From the NCBI GenBank assembly GCA_028281445.1, contig JANQJW010000052.1, positions 1 to 35,227 on the forward strand: a DNA stretch of 35,227 nt, read 5' to 3'. The notes under the pieces are model-generated. The model had not been told where the DNA came from, ran no database searches, and saw only the letters and a list, made by a program, of their open reading frames with translations. The DNA is from Planctomycetota bacterium. GTDB lineage: Bacteria; Planctomycetota; PLA2; JAEUHO01. This document shows positions 14,681 through 23,418 of this stretch, piece by piece. Each line of letters begins with the position of its first letter. Position 1 is the first letter of the stretch. The translations under genes and the position numbers were made by a program.

Positions 14681-15406
14681 ATGAATGGCCACGAGTTCGC
14701 CCTGTCCATCGTTCCGTTGATTCGCCCGGCGTATCTGCCCGAGTACGAGCCGATCACCGAGCCGGACGCGCACCGGACCGCCACACGCGTCGGCGGCACC
14801 CCGTTTCTGCCCGAGGGCATGCGTCGTCCCAAGCACCCGGACGGCGACGAGCTGGTCTTCGCCTTGCAGTACCGACTCGAGGAGCTGCCCGTGTCCATCG
14901 GGCCCCATGAGGCCGGTCTGCTCCAGCTCTTTGCGCGCCATTACGATCGGTTCGACGCGGGCACGGCGCAGGAGCCGGAGACGGAGGAGCTGCGCTGGCG
15001 CCTCGTGGCGCCGCAGCGCCTGGGCGAACCGGAAGCTGCCCATGCGGAAGGCGGAACGCCGAGCCTCGAGCCCCGGCGGGTCGAGACATGGAGGCGCGTC
15101 GGAGACTGGCCGGGCCGCGACTTCAGCGAACTCATGGCGCAGCACCTCGACGTGGAGGAGATCGAGTTCGATCTGCTCGATGCCTACATGAACAATCAGG
15201 CGATGCACTACGGCGAGAAGCTGGGCGGCTATCCCACGTTCTCCCAGGAAGCGGAGCCACCGGAGTGCCTGGGATGCGGCGCCGAGATGCCTTTCTCCTT
15301 CCAGCTCAACGAACACGGCCGCGAGGTCTGGTGGCAGTACGACTCGACGATGCATGTCTTCGCGTGCGGCACCTGCCCGCAGCAATTCCGATCCATCTTC
15401 AACTAG
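14681..15406 (+). CDS. DUF1963/YwqG-like protein with a C-terminal Cys4 motif
   Basis: 241 residues from the ATG at 14681; the same frame is open far upstream but only as an antisense shadow of the CHAT gene. The segment GEKLGGYPTFSQ at about 177-188 is the hallmark of DUF1963/YwqG-like proteins, as is the early GGTPFLPEG. Two Cys pairs near the C-terminus (CLGCG and CGTCP) could bind a zinc ion. It is probably cytoplasmic, with no signal peptide. The biochemical role of the family is not established. The stop codon overlaps the stop of the convergent gene, both falling in one CTAG. Confidence 0.7.
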   Translation: MNGHEFALSIVPLIRPAYLPEYEPITEPDAHRTATRVGGTPFLPEGMRRPKHPDGDELVFALQYRLEELPVSIGPHEAGLLQLFARHYDRFDAGTAQEPETEELRWRLVAPQRLGEPEAAHAEGGTPSLEPRRVETWRRVGDWPGRDFSELMAQHLDVEEIEFDLLDAYMNNQAMHYGEKLGGYPTFSQEAEPPECLGCGAEMPFSFQLNEHGREVWWQYDSTMHVFACGTCPQQFRSIFN

Positions 15407-15743
15407 CGGTGCTCGCTGACGACTTCGATCAGGCCCACGATGTGATCGTTGAGGGCCTCGAGGTCCTCGGCCGGAACCCACCACTCCGTGTGGTGGCTCG
15501 CCCCCACCGTCTGGATGTCGTAGCGGGCCATGAACGCGGCCTCCACCTCGAAGCGGGTCACATAGCCCGCGCCGTACTGCGGGACGTTCCACTTGACGGT
15601 GATCTCGCGCGCGTAGTCCTCGTTCGTGACCGGATAGAAGATCGGTTGCTCCGGCAGTCGCGGCGGCCAGCGACGGCCTCGACGAGGGTAAGCTCGTCCG
15701 GGCCCGTGGGCCGGAACAGCGTGACGGTCTCCATGCCCGTCAC
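15403..15743 (-). pseudogene. frame-broken gene of the 'ADP-ribosylation/crystallin J1' small-protein family
   Basis: Two halves lie in different frames. The N-terminal half (METVTLFRPTGPDELTLVEA, start at 15734, or GTG 15743 overlapping the VOC stop) breaks near 15670-15678. The C-terminal half continues as RRWPPRLPEQPIFYPVTNED and ends HIVGLIEVVSEHR at 15403. Together they look like the short family commonly annotated ADP-ribosylation/crystallin J1, about 110 residues. From memory of the family, roughly three residues are missing at the junction, so a deletion of about ten bases is more likely than a single slipped base. Either the gene is decayed or the consensus is wrong here. It follows the VOC gene with a 4-base overlap and was probably co-transcribed with it. 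Confidence 0.65.
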
Positions 15744-16132
15744 GCCGCCGGTCCGGTGACCGCGATCGTGTTGCCTTCCGGATCGGCGTAGTAGGCAACC
15801 TCCTCGCCCCAGTTGCGCACGGCGCGCGCACTCAGGAGGCGGGCACCGGCCTCCTCCAGACGCCCGATGACCGCATCCAGGTCCTCGCAGCGCAGGTAGA
15901 GCTCCGCGCCCGTGAGCTGGCCTTCCGCGACGGGCGGCGGCACGACCCCCACATTGGCGCCGAACGCATTGCGTTCGTAGAACGCAACACCCCGGCCGTC
16001 CGGGAGCTCGAGCTCGACGTAGATCGGGAAGTCCGCGCGCCGCGACCAGCCGAAGACCGACTGATAGAAGCCGACCGCCCGCTCGACGTCGGAGACCGCA
16101 AAGACCGTGAGTACATGCGTCGTCGTGTCCAT
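15740..16132 (-). CDS. VOC family protein (glyoxalase/bleomycin-resistance fold)
   Basis: 130 residues, the usual length for a single VOC unit pair. The N-terminal pattern V-S-D-V-E-R-A-V-G-F-Y-x-x-V-F-G-W and the C-terminal A-Y-Y-A-D-P-E-G-N-T-I are diagnostic for the fold. VOC proteins are metal-dependent enzymes or binding proteins; His6 and the acidic residue in the PEGN segment are possible ligands, but the reaction cannot be told. The start lies 23 bp from the divergent gene at 16156, so the two share a very short control region. Confidence 0.85.
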   Translation of the reverse strand: MDTTTHVLTVFAVSDVERAVGFYQSVFGWSRRADFPIYVELELPDGRGVAFYERNAFGANVGVVPPPVAEGQLTGAELYLRCEDLDAVIGRLEEAGARLLSARAVRNWGEEVAYYADPEGNTIAVTGPAA

Positions 16133-16155
16133 CGGCTCAGTCGTACCATGACGGC

Positions 16156-17334
16156 TTGCTTCGTTGCGCCCTCCTCGTCCTGATCGTGCTTGGCTGCGCC
16201 GTGCCGGCCCAGGCCCACATTCCGCCGCCGGCGTTCATGCGGATCGAGATCGGCGACACGCGGACGCAGATCACCATCGGCATCGCGCCCGACGTGTTCC
16301 CGGCGTGGTTCCGCTTCGAGACGGAGGACGGCGCGTTCGACCTCGAGCAGCGCAAGACCGTCAAAGACGTCCTGGCGGCATGCCTCAACGTCCGCATCGA
16401 CGGTCTCTCGGCGAACGGCGCGCTCCAGCCCGCGAGCATCGAGGCCTTCGAGGATCACATGCGCCTCTGGAAGTACGTGATCCTGGAGCTGCGGTACGAA
16501 TCGAAGGTGCCGCCCAAGCAGGTGTCTGTCGTCTGGAAAGGCGACGCCGTCGACGGCTTCTACGTATTCACCGAGATGGACGCCGAGCTCGAGGCGTACG
16601 GAGACATGCTCTTCCCCAGCTTCACCGAGGAAGAGCCCGAGTTCATCTGGCACCGGCCCGTTGCGCAGACGCAGCCACCGACCGTCGCTCTGCCGCCGCG
16701 GCCCGAGCCGACGCACTATCCCCTGCCACTGCTGTCGGTCCTCTGCATGCTGAGCATGATCGCGGCGCACATGGTATGGCCGAAGCGCTGGAACGGTTGG
16801 CTGCTGGCGACGACTGTGGTGATGCTCGCCTTCTGCGCCGTCTTGACCCGGAAGGTGACCGTCGACCTCCCGATACCCGGCAAGAGCGCACCGACGCGTC
16901 CCCCCGACGACGAAGCACTGGCGATCTTCGCCTCGCTCCACCGCGGGATCTACGCGGCCATGGAGGGCGAGGACGAGGCCAAGGTCTACGACCAGCTCGA
17001 AGAAAACGTAACGGCGGACTTGCTGCAGCCGCTCTATCTCGACATCCGGCAGAGCATGGTCCTCCAGGAGGAAGGCGGCGCTGTCGCTCGGATCCGGAAG
17101 ACGGAGATCGTCGAGACGTCCGTGCTCGACGAGCGCGAGGAGGACGCGCCGTGGTTCAAGGTGAAGGCGCGCTGGCGGGTCGTCGGGCGCGTCGGGCACT
17201 GGGGCCACACCCACGAGCGCATCAACGAGTATCTCGCCGACGCGACGATCGTGACCCAGGACGGCCGCTGGAAGATCGCGGCGATCGATGTGCTCGAGGA
17301 AACGCGCGTCGACGACGGCGAGGAGGTGAAGTGA
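16156..17334 (+). CDS. membrane protein with signal peptide, two membrane helices and an NTF2-like tail
   Basis: 392 residues from a TTG start, the only start that keeps the signal peptide LRCALLVLIVLGCAVPAQA (cleavage after Ala-Gln-Ala). An outer beta-rich domain covers about 20-185. Two membrane helices follow at about 193-212 (LPLLSVLCMLSMIAAHMV) and 216-235 (WLLATTVVMLAFCAVL). The last 140 residues, from FASLHRGIYAAMEG to DGRWKIAAIDVLEE, have the helix-then-sheet pattern of NTF2/SnoaL-like folds. The odd number of topological segments after a cleaved signal places both soluble domains on the outer side. I do not recognise the whole protein. The downstream hydroxylase gene starts one base after its stop and uses an AGGAGG inside this gene. 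Confidence 0.7.
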   Translation: MLRCALLVLIVLGCAVPAQAHIPPPAFMRIEIGDTRTQITIGIAPDVFPAWFRFETEDGAFDLEQRKTVKDVLAACLNVRIDGLSANGALQPASIEAFEDHMRLWKYVILELRYESKVPPKQVSVVWKGDAVDGFYVFTEMDAELEAYGDMLFPSFTEEEPEFIWHRPVAQTQPPTVALPPRPEPTHYPLPLLSVLCMLSMIAAHMVWPKRWNGWLLATTVVMLAFCAVLTRKVTVDLPIPGKSAPTRPPDDEALAIFASLHRGIYAAMEGEDEAKVYDQLEENVTADLLQPLYLDIRQSMVLQEEGGAVARIRKTEIVETSVLDEREEDAPWFKVKARWRVVGRVGHWGHTHERINEYLADATIVTQDGRWKIAAIDVLEETRVDDGEEVK

Positions 17335-17335
17335 C

Positions 17336-17905
17336 ATGACCGTCGGGGACCGCGTCAAGCTTCCGCTGGCCTTCGACGTCTCGAGGATGCAGGCCGAGAT
17401 CCGCGCGCTGCCCCTGCACGAGTTCATCCACTACAGCGTTCTGCCGCTGACGACGCCGAAGCCGAAGCCGAAGAGTAGCGAACCCGTGGACGACTACGCC
17501 GACGGCTCGTGGGCGAACTGGCTCGACACGTCGCTCCTCGAAGCGTGCCCGTACCTCACGAGCATCGTCAGGGACTTCCGCTCGAAGACCGACGTGACGC
17601 TCGTGCGCTTGCTGCGGCTCGCGCCCGGCGGCGTCGTGGCGGAACACACGGATCCCACGCTCGGCCTGGAACAGGAACGCTCCGTCATCCGGCTGACGAT
17701 CCCGATCGTCGGAAATGACGGCGCGACGATGTTCGTGAACGACGAGCCGGTGCCGATGCAGGCCGGCGAGTGCTGGTACCTGCGCTTCTCGGACCCTCAC
17801 CGGGTCGTCAACGAAAGTGACATGGAGCGCATCAACATGTCCATCGACATGATCCCGAACGACTGGGTGCGCTCGATGATCGAAGAGGCGGCCAACGGAG
17901 CCTAG
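17336..17905 (+). CDS. aspartyl/asparaginyl beta-hydroxylase-like 2-oxoglutarate/Fe(II) oxygenase
   Basis: 189 residues, close to the isolated Asp_Arg_Hydrox domain. Visible active-site elements are the iron ligands His104-x-Asp106 (AEHTDPT) and His155 (SDPHRVVNES), and Arg165 (ERINMSID), which would bind 2-oxoglutarate. GECWYLRFSDPHRV is typical of the family. These enzymes hydroxylate a peptidyl Asp/Asn or a small amino-acid substrate; the substrate is not evident. The start has AGGAGG at 17321-17326, 9 bases upstream, and lies one base after the stop of the membrane protein gene, so the two are probably coupled. Confidence 0.88.
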   Translation: MTVGDRVKLPLAFDVSRMQAEIRALPLHEFIHYSVLPLTTPKPKPKSSEPVDDYADGSWANWLDTSLLEACPYLTSIVRDFRSKTDVTLVRLLRLAPGGVVAEHTDPTLGLEQERSVIRLTIPIVGNDGATMFVNDEPVPMQAGECWYLRFSDPHRVVNESDMERINMSIDMIPNDWVRSMIEEAANGA

Positions 17906-17909
17906 GCAC

Positions 17910-18929
17910 CTAGACGCCCTTGAAGCCCGCACGCCCCTCGGCTTCGAGCAGTTCGGCCGGCTCGTCGACGATGTTGGCCGCGACCTCGGGAATCGCCTCG
18001 GCCCGCCGGCGCGCGCCCCACAGCCCCAGGCCGATGCCCAGCAAGACGATCGCGCCACCCACGAGCTGCGCGCCGCCCGGTACCTCGCCGAGGAGTACGT
18101 AAGCGGCGAGCACACCGATGACCGGCGACGCGGACGTCGCCATAGCCACATCGATCGTGCGTCCGGTCTTCAAGCCCGCGACCCAGGCAAGCTGGCCCAC
18201 GGCGACGATGACCAGGGCATAGAAGAGCACCCACGGCCAGACGAACGGTACCGTGAGACCGATGAAGTGCTCCGGCCCGTACAACCAGATCGCCGCGAAG
18301 AAGAAGAACACCGCGCCGAGGCCCGTTCGAATCGTTGCGAACAAGCCGACGGGCACGCGCTCGAGCGCCGGTCGCGCGATGAGCGTCGACACGGCGTAGA
18401 TGCCTGCCGCGATCAGCGCCAGCCGCTCGCCCTCCCCGAACTCGTAACCGCCCATCGCAGGACTCAAGAGGACCCAGACGCCGACGCCGAGCACGGTCAG
18501 CACGGCGCCGATCATCGAGAGGCGCGTCACCGACTCACCGAGCAGCCAGGAACACAGGAGCAGCGTGACCGGCGGCTCGATCTGGCTCACGAGGACGACG
18601 TTCGTCACCATGGTCCGCTGCAAGGCGCCGAACATGAGCCACGGCGCGATCGCGCCGGTGAGCAGGGCGAGCACGACGAGGCTCACCCAGTCACGCCGCT
18701 TCAACCCCTCGCGTCGCTCCGGACGCCAGTCCCGCCGCGAGACGCTGAAGAGCAGGATGGCCGCGACCGCGTTGCCCGCGAAGAGCAGGTTGCAGAAGGA
18801 GATCGCGGGCGCGCCGTAGGCCTGGTGCTCCGAGCCGAGGTCGGCCAGCAGGCGCACGACGGCCCCGGACGCACCGAACACGAGGACGGCCACCCACAGG
18901 TAGACCAGTCCTCGCACACGCGCGTTCAT
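17910..18929 (-). CDS. EamA/DMT-superfamily transporter
   Basis: 339 residues with about ten hydrophobic helices arranged as two similar halves, the layout of EamA-type drug/metabolite exporters. The first half carries the typical V-F-G-A-S-G-A-V-V-R start and the segment APWLMFGALQRTMVTNVVLVSQIEPPVTLLL; the second half carries ASPVIGVLAAYVLLGEVPG, the signature loop of the family with a conserved Glu. Substrate unknown. A roughly 30-residue cytoplasmic tail follows the last helix. It lies downstream of hppA on the same strand, 51 bp away, and may be read through from it. Confidence 0.88.
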   Translation of the reverse strand: MNARVRGLVYLWVAVLVFGASGAVVRLLADLGSEHQAYGAPAISFCNLLFAGNAVAAILLFSVSRRDWRPERREGLKRRDWVSLVVLALLTGAIAPWLMFGALQRTMVTNVVLVSQIEPPVTLLLCSWLLGESVTRLSMIGAVLTVLGVGVWVLLSPAMGGYEFGEGERLALIAAGIYAVSTLIARPALERVPVGLFATIRTGLGAVFFFFAAIWLYGPEHFIGLTVPFVWPWVLFYALVIVAVGQLAWVAGLKTGRTIDVAMATSASPVIGVLAAYVLLGEVPGGAQLVGGAIVLLGIGLGLWGARRRAEAIPEVAANIVDEPAELLEAEGRAGFKGV

Positions 18930-18980
18930 CCAAGGATGGACGTGCGCCGCGGAGGCGGGGTTTCGCTCGCGGCCCTGGTC

Positions 18981-21071
18981 CTACGAGAAGTTCTCGAACC
19001 AGGGCATCGCCTTGAAGACCTTGACGATCAAGGGCGCGAAGACGAGCGAGATGACGGCCATCAGCTTGAGCAGGATGTTGATCGAGGGGCCCGAAGTGTC
19101 CTTGAAGGGATCACCCACGGTGTCGCCGACGACCGACGCCTTGTGCTGCTCGGTGCCCTTGCCACCGGTCTTCTCGATGTGCTTCTTCGCGTTGTCCCAG
19201 GCGCCGCCCGCGTTGGCGAGCATGATGGCCAGCGGGACGCCGGCGACCAGCGAGCCGGCCAGCAGGCCGCCCAGCGCGTCCGGACCGAGGAAGCAGCCGA
19301 CGACGATCGGAATCAGCACGGCCAGGACGCCGGGCTTGATCATCTCCTTGAGCGCGCCCTTCGTCGTGATGTCGACGCAGCGCTCGAACTCGGCGCGGAC
19401 GCCCTCCTTGCCCTCGCGCAGCCCCGGGATTTCGCGGAACTGACGCTGGACCTCGTGGATGACCGACTGCGCCGCACGGCCGACGGCGTTCATCGTGTCG
19501 GCCGAGAAGAGGAAGGGGATCACGCCGCCGATGAGCATGCCCGCGAGCACGATCGGCTGCTGGATGAGGTTGAGGTTCAGGTCCCAGCCCAGCGTCTTGA
19601 GCGACTCGGAGTAGGCCACGAAAAGCGCCAGCGCCGTCAATGCGGCGGAGCCGATCGCGAAGCCCTTGGCGATGGCGGCCGTCGTGTTGCCGGCCGAGTC
19701 CAGCGCGTCCGTGCGCTCGCGAACCTCGGGCGGCAGGTGCGCACCCTCCGCGATGCCGCCGGCGTTGTCGGCGATCGGACCGTACGCGTCTACGCCGACC
19801 GTGATGCCGAGCGTGCCGAGCATGCCGACCGCGGCGAGCGTCACACCGAACATGCCGCCGAGCTGGTAGCCGGCGATGACGGCGACAGCGATGATGAGCA
19901 GCGGATACACCGCCGAGCGGAACCCGATGGCCAGGCCGCCGATGATGTTCGTCGCGTAGTTGTCGCTCTGCTTGGCCAGGTCCTCGACCGTGTGGCCGGA
20001 GGTGTAGTGCTCGGCCGTGAAGCCGATGCCCATGCCGCAGCCGAGGCCGATGACGACCGCGATCGCCCACTTCATCGCGTCCACGCCCTGGACGTCGCCG
20101 TAGAGCATGTTCGCGATGACGAAGACGAGGACCGCGAAGAGCAAGGCAGAGACGATCGTGCCCATGCGCAGCGCGGCCTGCGGATCGCCGCCTTCCTTCA
20201 CGCGAACGGCGAACACGCCGACGATCGAGGCGACCACGCCCGCGGCGACGGTCGCGAAGATGAAGCCCACCGCGGCGGTCTGGCCCGCGTCGTTGCCGGC
20301 GTAGGCCGCAAGGCCGAGGATGATCGCGCTCAGCAGCGCACCCACGAAGCTCTCGAAGAGGTCGGCGCCCATGCCGGCGACGTCACCGACGTTGTCACCC
20401 ACGTTGTCCGCGATCGCGGCGGGGTTCCGCGGGTCGTCCTCGGGCAGGCCGGCCTCGACCTTGCCGACGAGGTCGGCGCCGACGTCGGCGGCCTTCGTGT
20501 AGATGCCGCCGCCCACGCGGGCGAAGAGCGCGATGGACGAGGCGCCCATCGAGAAGCCGGCCATGACGATGGACGCCTCGCGGACGCCGCCGGTCATGCC
20601 CGTGAAGAGGTAGAAGAGGCCCGTCAGGCCGAGCACGCCGACGCACATGACGAGCATGCCCATCACGACGCCGCCGGGGAAGGCGACATTGAGCGCCTCG
20701 TTGAAGCTGCGCGTCGCGGCCTGGGTCGTGCGGGCGTTGGCTGCAGTCGCGATCTTCATGCCGCCGAAGCCGCAGAGCGAGGAACACAGCGCGCCGACGA
20801 CGAATGCGATGGCGGACTTGACGCCGAGGCCGTCCACCTCGCCCGTGAGAGCGACGGAGAGAATCACCGCGACGCCGAGGACGAAGATCGACAGCACGCT
20901 GTACTCGCGCTTGAGGAACGTCATCGCGCCCGACGCGATGTTGTCCTGGATCTCCTTCATCGTGTCGTTGCCGCGGTCCTTGCTCAGGACCTTCTTGGCC
21001 ATGACCACGGCGAACAGCAGACCGACGACGCCTGCAACGATGGCGTACATCGCCTCCTTGGGAAGCTGCAT
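18981..21071 (-). CDS. hppA: membrane-bound ion-translocating pyrophosphatase
   Basis: 696 residues from ATG 21071, chosen because AGGAGG (21077-21082) stands 5 bases before it; a longer frame to 21098 lacks a ribosome site. It hydrolyses pyrophosphate and pumps cations across the membrane. The substrate-site motif DVGADLVGKVE (196-206) and the following DNVGDNVGD repeats are intact, as are the C-terminal GDTVGDPFKDTSGPS residues; about 16 helices are expected. GNTTAA at 461-466 has Ala where K+-independent enzymes have Lys, which marks the K+-dependent class. Glu240 lies in ADLFES, the position of the Glu in Thermotoga-type Na+ pumps rather than the plant H+-pump position. Na+ transport is therefore possible, but the ion is not settled by sequence reading alone. 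It lies about 190 bp downstream of the Mrp operon on the same strand. Confidence 0.97.
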   Translation of the reverse strand: MQLPKEAMYAIVAGVVGLLFAVVMAKKVLSKDRGNDTMKEIQDNIASGAMTFLKREYSVLSIFVLGVAVILSVALTGEVDGLGVKSAIAFVVGALCSSLCGFGGMKIATAANARTTQAATRSFNEALNVAFPGGVVMGMLVMCVGVLGLTGLFYLFTGMTGGVREASIVMAGFSMGASSIALFARVGGGIYTKAADVGADLVGKVEAGLPEDDPRNPAAIADNVGDNVGDVAGMGADLFESFVGALLSAIILGLAAYAGNDAGQTAAVGFIFATVAAGVVASIVGVFAVRVKEGGDPQAALRMGTIVSALLFAVLVFVIANMLYGDVQGVDAMKWAIAVVIGLGCGMGIGFTAEHYTSGHTVEDLAKQSDNYATNIIGGLAIGFRSAVYPLLIIAVAVIAGYQLGGMFGVTLAAVGMLGTLGITVGVDAYGPIADNAGGIAEGAHLPPEVRERTDALDSAGNTTAAIAKGFAIGSAALTALALFVAYSESLKTLGWDLNLNLIQQPIVLAGMLIGGVIPFLFSADTMNAVGRAAQSVIHEVQRQFREIPGLREGKEGVRAEFERCVDITTKGALKEMIKPGVLAVLIPIVVGCFLGPDALGGLLAGSLVAGVPLAIMLANAGGAWDNAKKHIEKTGGKGTEQHKASVVGDTVGDPFKDTSGPSINILLKLMAVISLVFAPLIVKVFKAMPWFENFS

Positions 21072-21076
21072 CATGT

Positions 21077-21128
21077 CCTCCTGCTGTGCCCGGGACATGC
21101 TGCCCGGGCGGCTCCGAGAGTCCCGGAG
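21077..21128 (-). promoter_or_regulatory. hppA leader with ribosome site and two small hairpins
   Basis: The leader strand contains AGGAGG (21077-21082). Just upstream of it is a hairpin made of two CCCGGG copies (21089-21094 and 21103-21108, 8-base loop), and further upstream a 5-bp hairpin (21112-21116 with 21124-21128). The first hairpin is close enough to the ribosome site to affect its use. No known riboswitch is recognised. Confidence 0.35.
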
Positions 21129-21182
21129 TTTAAGGGCCGCTCCCCGGGGGCCGAACCGAAGCCGAGAGCTACTGCCGCCCAG

Positions 21183-21236
21183 CCCCCATCACCCCGCACC
21201 CCATCTCCATCTCCCTCTCCATCCCACCCCATCCCC
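21183..21236 (-). other. G-run tract between the Mrp operon and hppA
   Basis: On the minus strand this stretch has at least six runs of three to five G separated by short A/T/G spacers; on the + strand it reads as C-runs. It lies in the spacer that would be transcribed if the Mrp operon reads into hppA. The composition could form a G-quadruplex in the RNA or the non-template DNA. It may equally be neutral low-complexity sequence. Confidence 0.5.
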
Positions 21237-21260
21237 GTCACAGGGGGCGGGCTGCCGGCC

Positions 21261-23099
21261 CTAGAACAAGTAGACGAGCAGGAAGATCACGAAGGCGATG
21301 GCCGAATAGAGCACGATCGTGCCGATCGGCCAGACCCTGCCCACCTTGGCCTCCTCGTACCGGCCCTGGTCCTGCTTGAGGCGGACCTGCGCCCGGTCGA
21401 TGGCATCCATCGAGCGGAACGCCCCGGCCCAGCCCAGCTGGAAGCGATCGTAGGCCAGGCGCATGGCGGCAGCCGGGTTCCGGATGAAGTGCTGCATGGC
21501 CCGCGGAATCGTCTCGTGGGCGGTCCGGCTGAGGAGGCCGAACGTGCTCATGAGCGGCCCCTCGACGAAGCGCACGAAGCCGCGTGTGGCCTTGCGATAG
21601 AACCAGTCGCCGTCGAGGTTCACGGAGTGGAGCTCGGGTGGGTAGATGCGCAGCAGCATCAGCGAGACGAACGCCAGGGCCGACCCGATCAGGAGTTGGA
21701 GCTGTTGAATCACGTGCGCCGTCGTGTACGGCATCGCGTGCTCCGGCACCGCATAGGGCAGGTGCTGGTAGAGCAGCATCGGGAAGCTGCCGATCGCGAT
21801 GCAGGCGCCCGCCGCCAGCCCCATCGCCGCCAGCATGTTGCGGGGTGCTTCCTTCGGGCGCAGGCCGCTGTCGTGGCCGAAGAAGGCGAAGAACGGGATC
21901 TTGATACCGGCGTGGTGGAAGACGCCCGCCGCCGCGAACAGCAGGAGCAACCACACGACTTGGTAGCCCGCCTCGGCGGCTGCGATCATGATCAGCGACT
22001 TCGAGACGAACGCGCTGAACAGCGGGAACGCGCTGATCGAGGCGGCGCCGATGCAGCAGAACGTTGCGGTCCACGGCATCGTCTTGTGCAGGCCGCCAAG
22101 GTCGCTGCCGTTGATGCGGCCGGTTCGGAAGAGCACCGCCCCCATCGACATGAAGAGCAGGCCCTTGAAAATCACGTCGCAGAACGCGTGGGCGCATGTT
22201 CCGTTCAGCGCCAGCTCGGATCCGATGCCGACGCCCACGACCATGAAGCCGATCTGGTTGATCATGCTGTAGCAGAGGACGCGGCGGAGGTCGTTCTCGA
22301 TGACGGCGTAGAAGATCGGGAACACCGCCATGGTGGTTCCGATCCAGATGAGCTCCTCGGTGCCGGGGAACCCGCGTGCGAGCGCGTACACCGCGCACTT
22401 CGTCGTCAGCGCGGACAGGAAGATCGCGCCGGTCGGCGTCGCCGCCGGGTAGCCGTCGGTGATCCAGTTGTGCACCAGCGGCCAGCCGCACTTGATGCCG
22501 AGTGCCAGGAAGATGCACCACGTCCCGGCCTGGTCGAAGCCGAGACTGAAGATCGACCCGGACTCGGGCGTCATCACGTCGAAGGCGAACGAGCCGGTCG
22601 CCTGGTAGTGCAGGATGATCCCGAAGAGCAACAGCAGCCCCGAGACGATCTGCAGCAGTAGATAGTGCATCGCGGAGCGAATGCTCGTCCGCTGGCGCCG
22701 GGCGAGCACGAGCACGACGGACGTGACCGCCATGCCCTCCCACATCAAGAAGAAGGTGATGAGGTCGCCCGCGAAGACCGCGCCGATCGCGGTCCCTGCA
22801 TAGGCGAGCGCCGCGACGTGCTGGATCGTGTCCTTCACGTGGAGCGAGTACAGGACACCGAGGAACGTCGCGATGTGGAAGACGTAGCCGAAGACGAGGC
22901 TCAGCTTGTCGACGCGCAGGAACGTGAGCGTCTGGCCGAAGATCTCGACCTGGAGATGGCTGCCGCTGTCGTGCTGGATCAGCAGGAAGAACGAGGCGAC
23001 CGGGATCGCCAGCATGTAGGCAGCACGCAGCTTGCCCTTGAAGAAGGGCACGAGCAGCGCGCCCGCCAGCAGCAGACCGTGCGGCAGCAGACTACTCAT
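21261..23099 (-). CDS. Mrp/NuoL-type antiporter subunit, third D-like copy
   Basis: 612 residues with about 14 helices plus a C-terminal extension ending in one more helix (IGTIVLYSAIAFVIFLLVYLF). The ion-path residues of NuoL/M/N and MrpA/D proteins are present: Glu in FLMWEGMAVTS, Lys in LGIKCGWPLVHNW, Lys in SALTTKCAVYAL and Lys in FSAFVSKSLIM. It is the last gene of the operon and overlaps the small-protein gene by 8 bases. The long amphipathic stretch between the last two helices (about 500-590) recalls the lateral arm of NuoL-like subunits but is shorter. It probably conducts protons or Na+ as part of the complex. Confidence 0.88.
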   Translation of the reverse strand: MSSLLPHGLLLAGALLVPFFKGKLRAAYMLAIPVASFFLLIQHDSGSHLQVEIFGQTLTFLRVDKLSLVFGYVFHIATFLGVLYSLHVKDTIQHVAALAYAGTAIGAVFAGDLITFFLMWEGMAVTSVVLVLARRQRTSIRSAMHYLLLQIVSGLLLLFGIILHYQATGSFAFDVMTPESGSIFSLGFDQAGTWCIFLALGIKCGWPLVHNWITDGYPAATPTGAIFLSALTTKCAVYALARGFPGTEELIWIGTTMAVFPIFYAVIENDLRRVLCYSMINQIGFMVVGVGIGSELALNGTCAHAFCDVIFKGLLFMSMGAVLFRTGRINGSDLGGLHKTMPWTATFCCIGAASISAFPLFSAFVSKSLIMIAAAEAGYQVVWLLLLFAAAGVFHHAGIKIPFFAFFGHDSGLRPKEAPRNMLAAMGLAAGACIAIGSFPMLLYQHLPYAVPEHAMPYTTAHVIQQLQLLIGSALAFVSLMLLRIYPPELHSVNLDGDWFYRKATRGFVRFVEGPLMSTFGLLSRTAHETIPRAMQHFIRNPAAAMRLAYDRFQLGWAGAFRSMDAIDRAQVRLKQDQGRYEEAKVGRVWPIGTIVLYSAIAFVIFLLVYLF

Positions 23100-23418
23100 C
23101 CCAGTAGTCCTCCGGCCGCATGACGCCGAGGCGTAGGAGCTTCGCCACGAGCACGAGGATGACGCATCCCACGAAGCCGTAGAAGACGTAGAACCCGAAG
23201 ATGTACTCGACCGGGAAGTGGACGTGCTTCGTGTACACCGCGTCGAGCAGGACGACGAGGCCGGCGGCCACGTACAGGCCGATGATGATCTTCAGGATGT
23301 TGGGTCGCCGCTGGAACCACGTGGGCTCATCGCCCGGCTCCTTGATCGGCACGCGGTTCTCGGGGTCCTCGGGGTTGAAGACGGGTTCCGTGGGCATCGG
23401 GGAGTGGGGATGACTCAC
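23092..23418 (-). CDS. small two-helix membrane protein embedded in the Mrp operon
   Basis: 108 residues from GTG 23418, which shares GTGA with the stop of the upstream antiporter gene; the downstream gene overlaps its end by 8 bases. A charged Pro-rich head is followed by two helices, about 45-63 (ILKIIIGLYVAAGLVVLLD) and 72-95 (VEYIFGFYVFYGFVGCVILVL), and a conserved-looking tail LRLGVMRPEDYWDE. I have the impression that similar small proteins ending in EDYYD/EDYWD accompany Mrp-like clusters in other bacteria. It is not one of the seven classical Mrp subunits. A structural or assembly role in the complex is inferred from its position. Confidence 0.75.
   Translation of the reverse strand: MSHPHSPMPTEPVFNPEDPENRVPIKEPGDEPTWFQRRPNILKIIIGLYVAAGLVVLLDAVYTKHVHFPVEYIFGFYVFYGFVGCVILVLVAKLLRLGVMRPEDYWDE

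Noticed and set aside
18267..22661. A 1464-codon open frame on the + strand
   Set aside because: It runs antisense to the EamA, hppA and antiporter genes, which have unmistakable family motifs. Its product is an Asp/Arg/His-rich low-complexity chain, as expected from the complement of GC-rich coding sequence.
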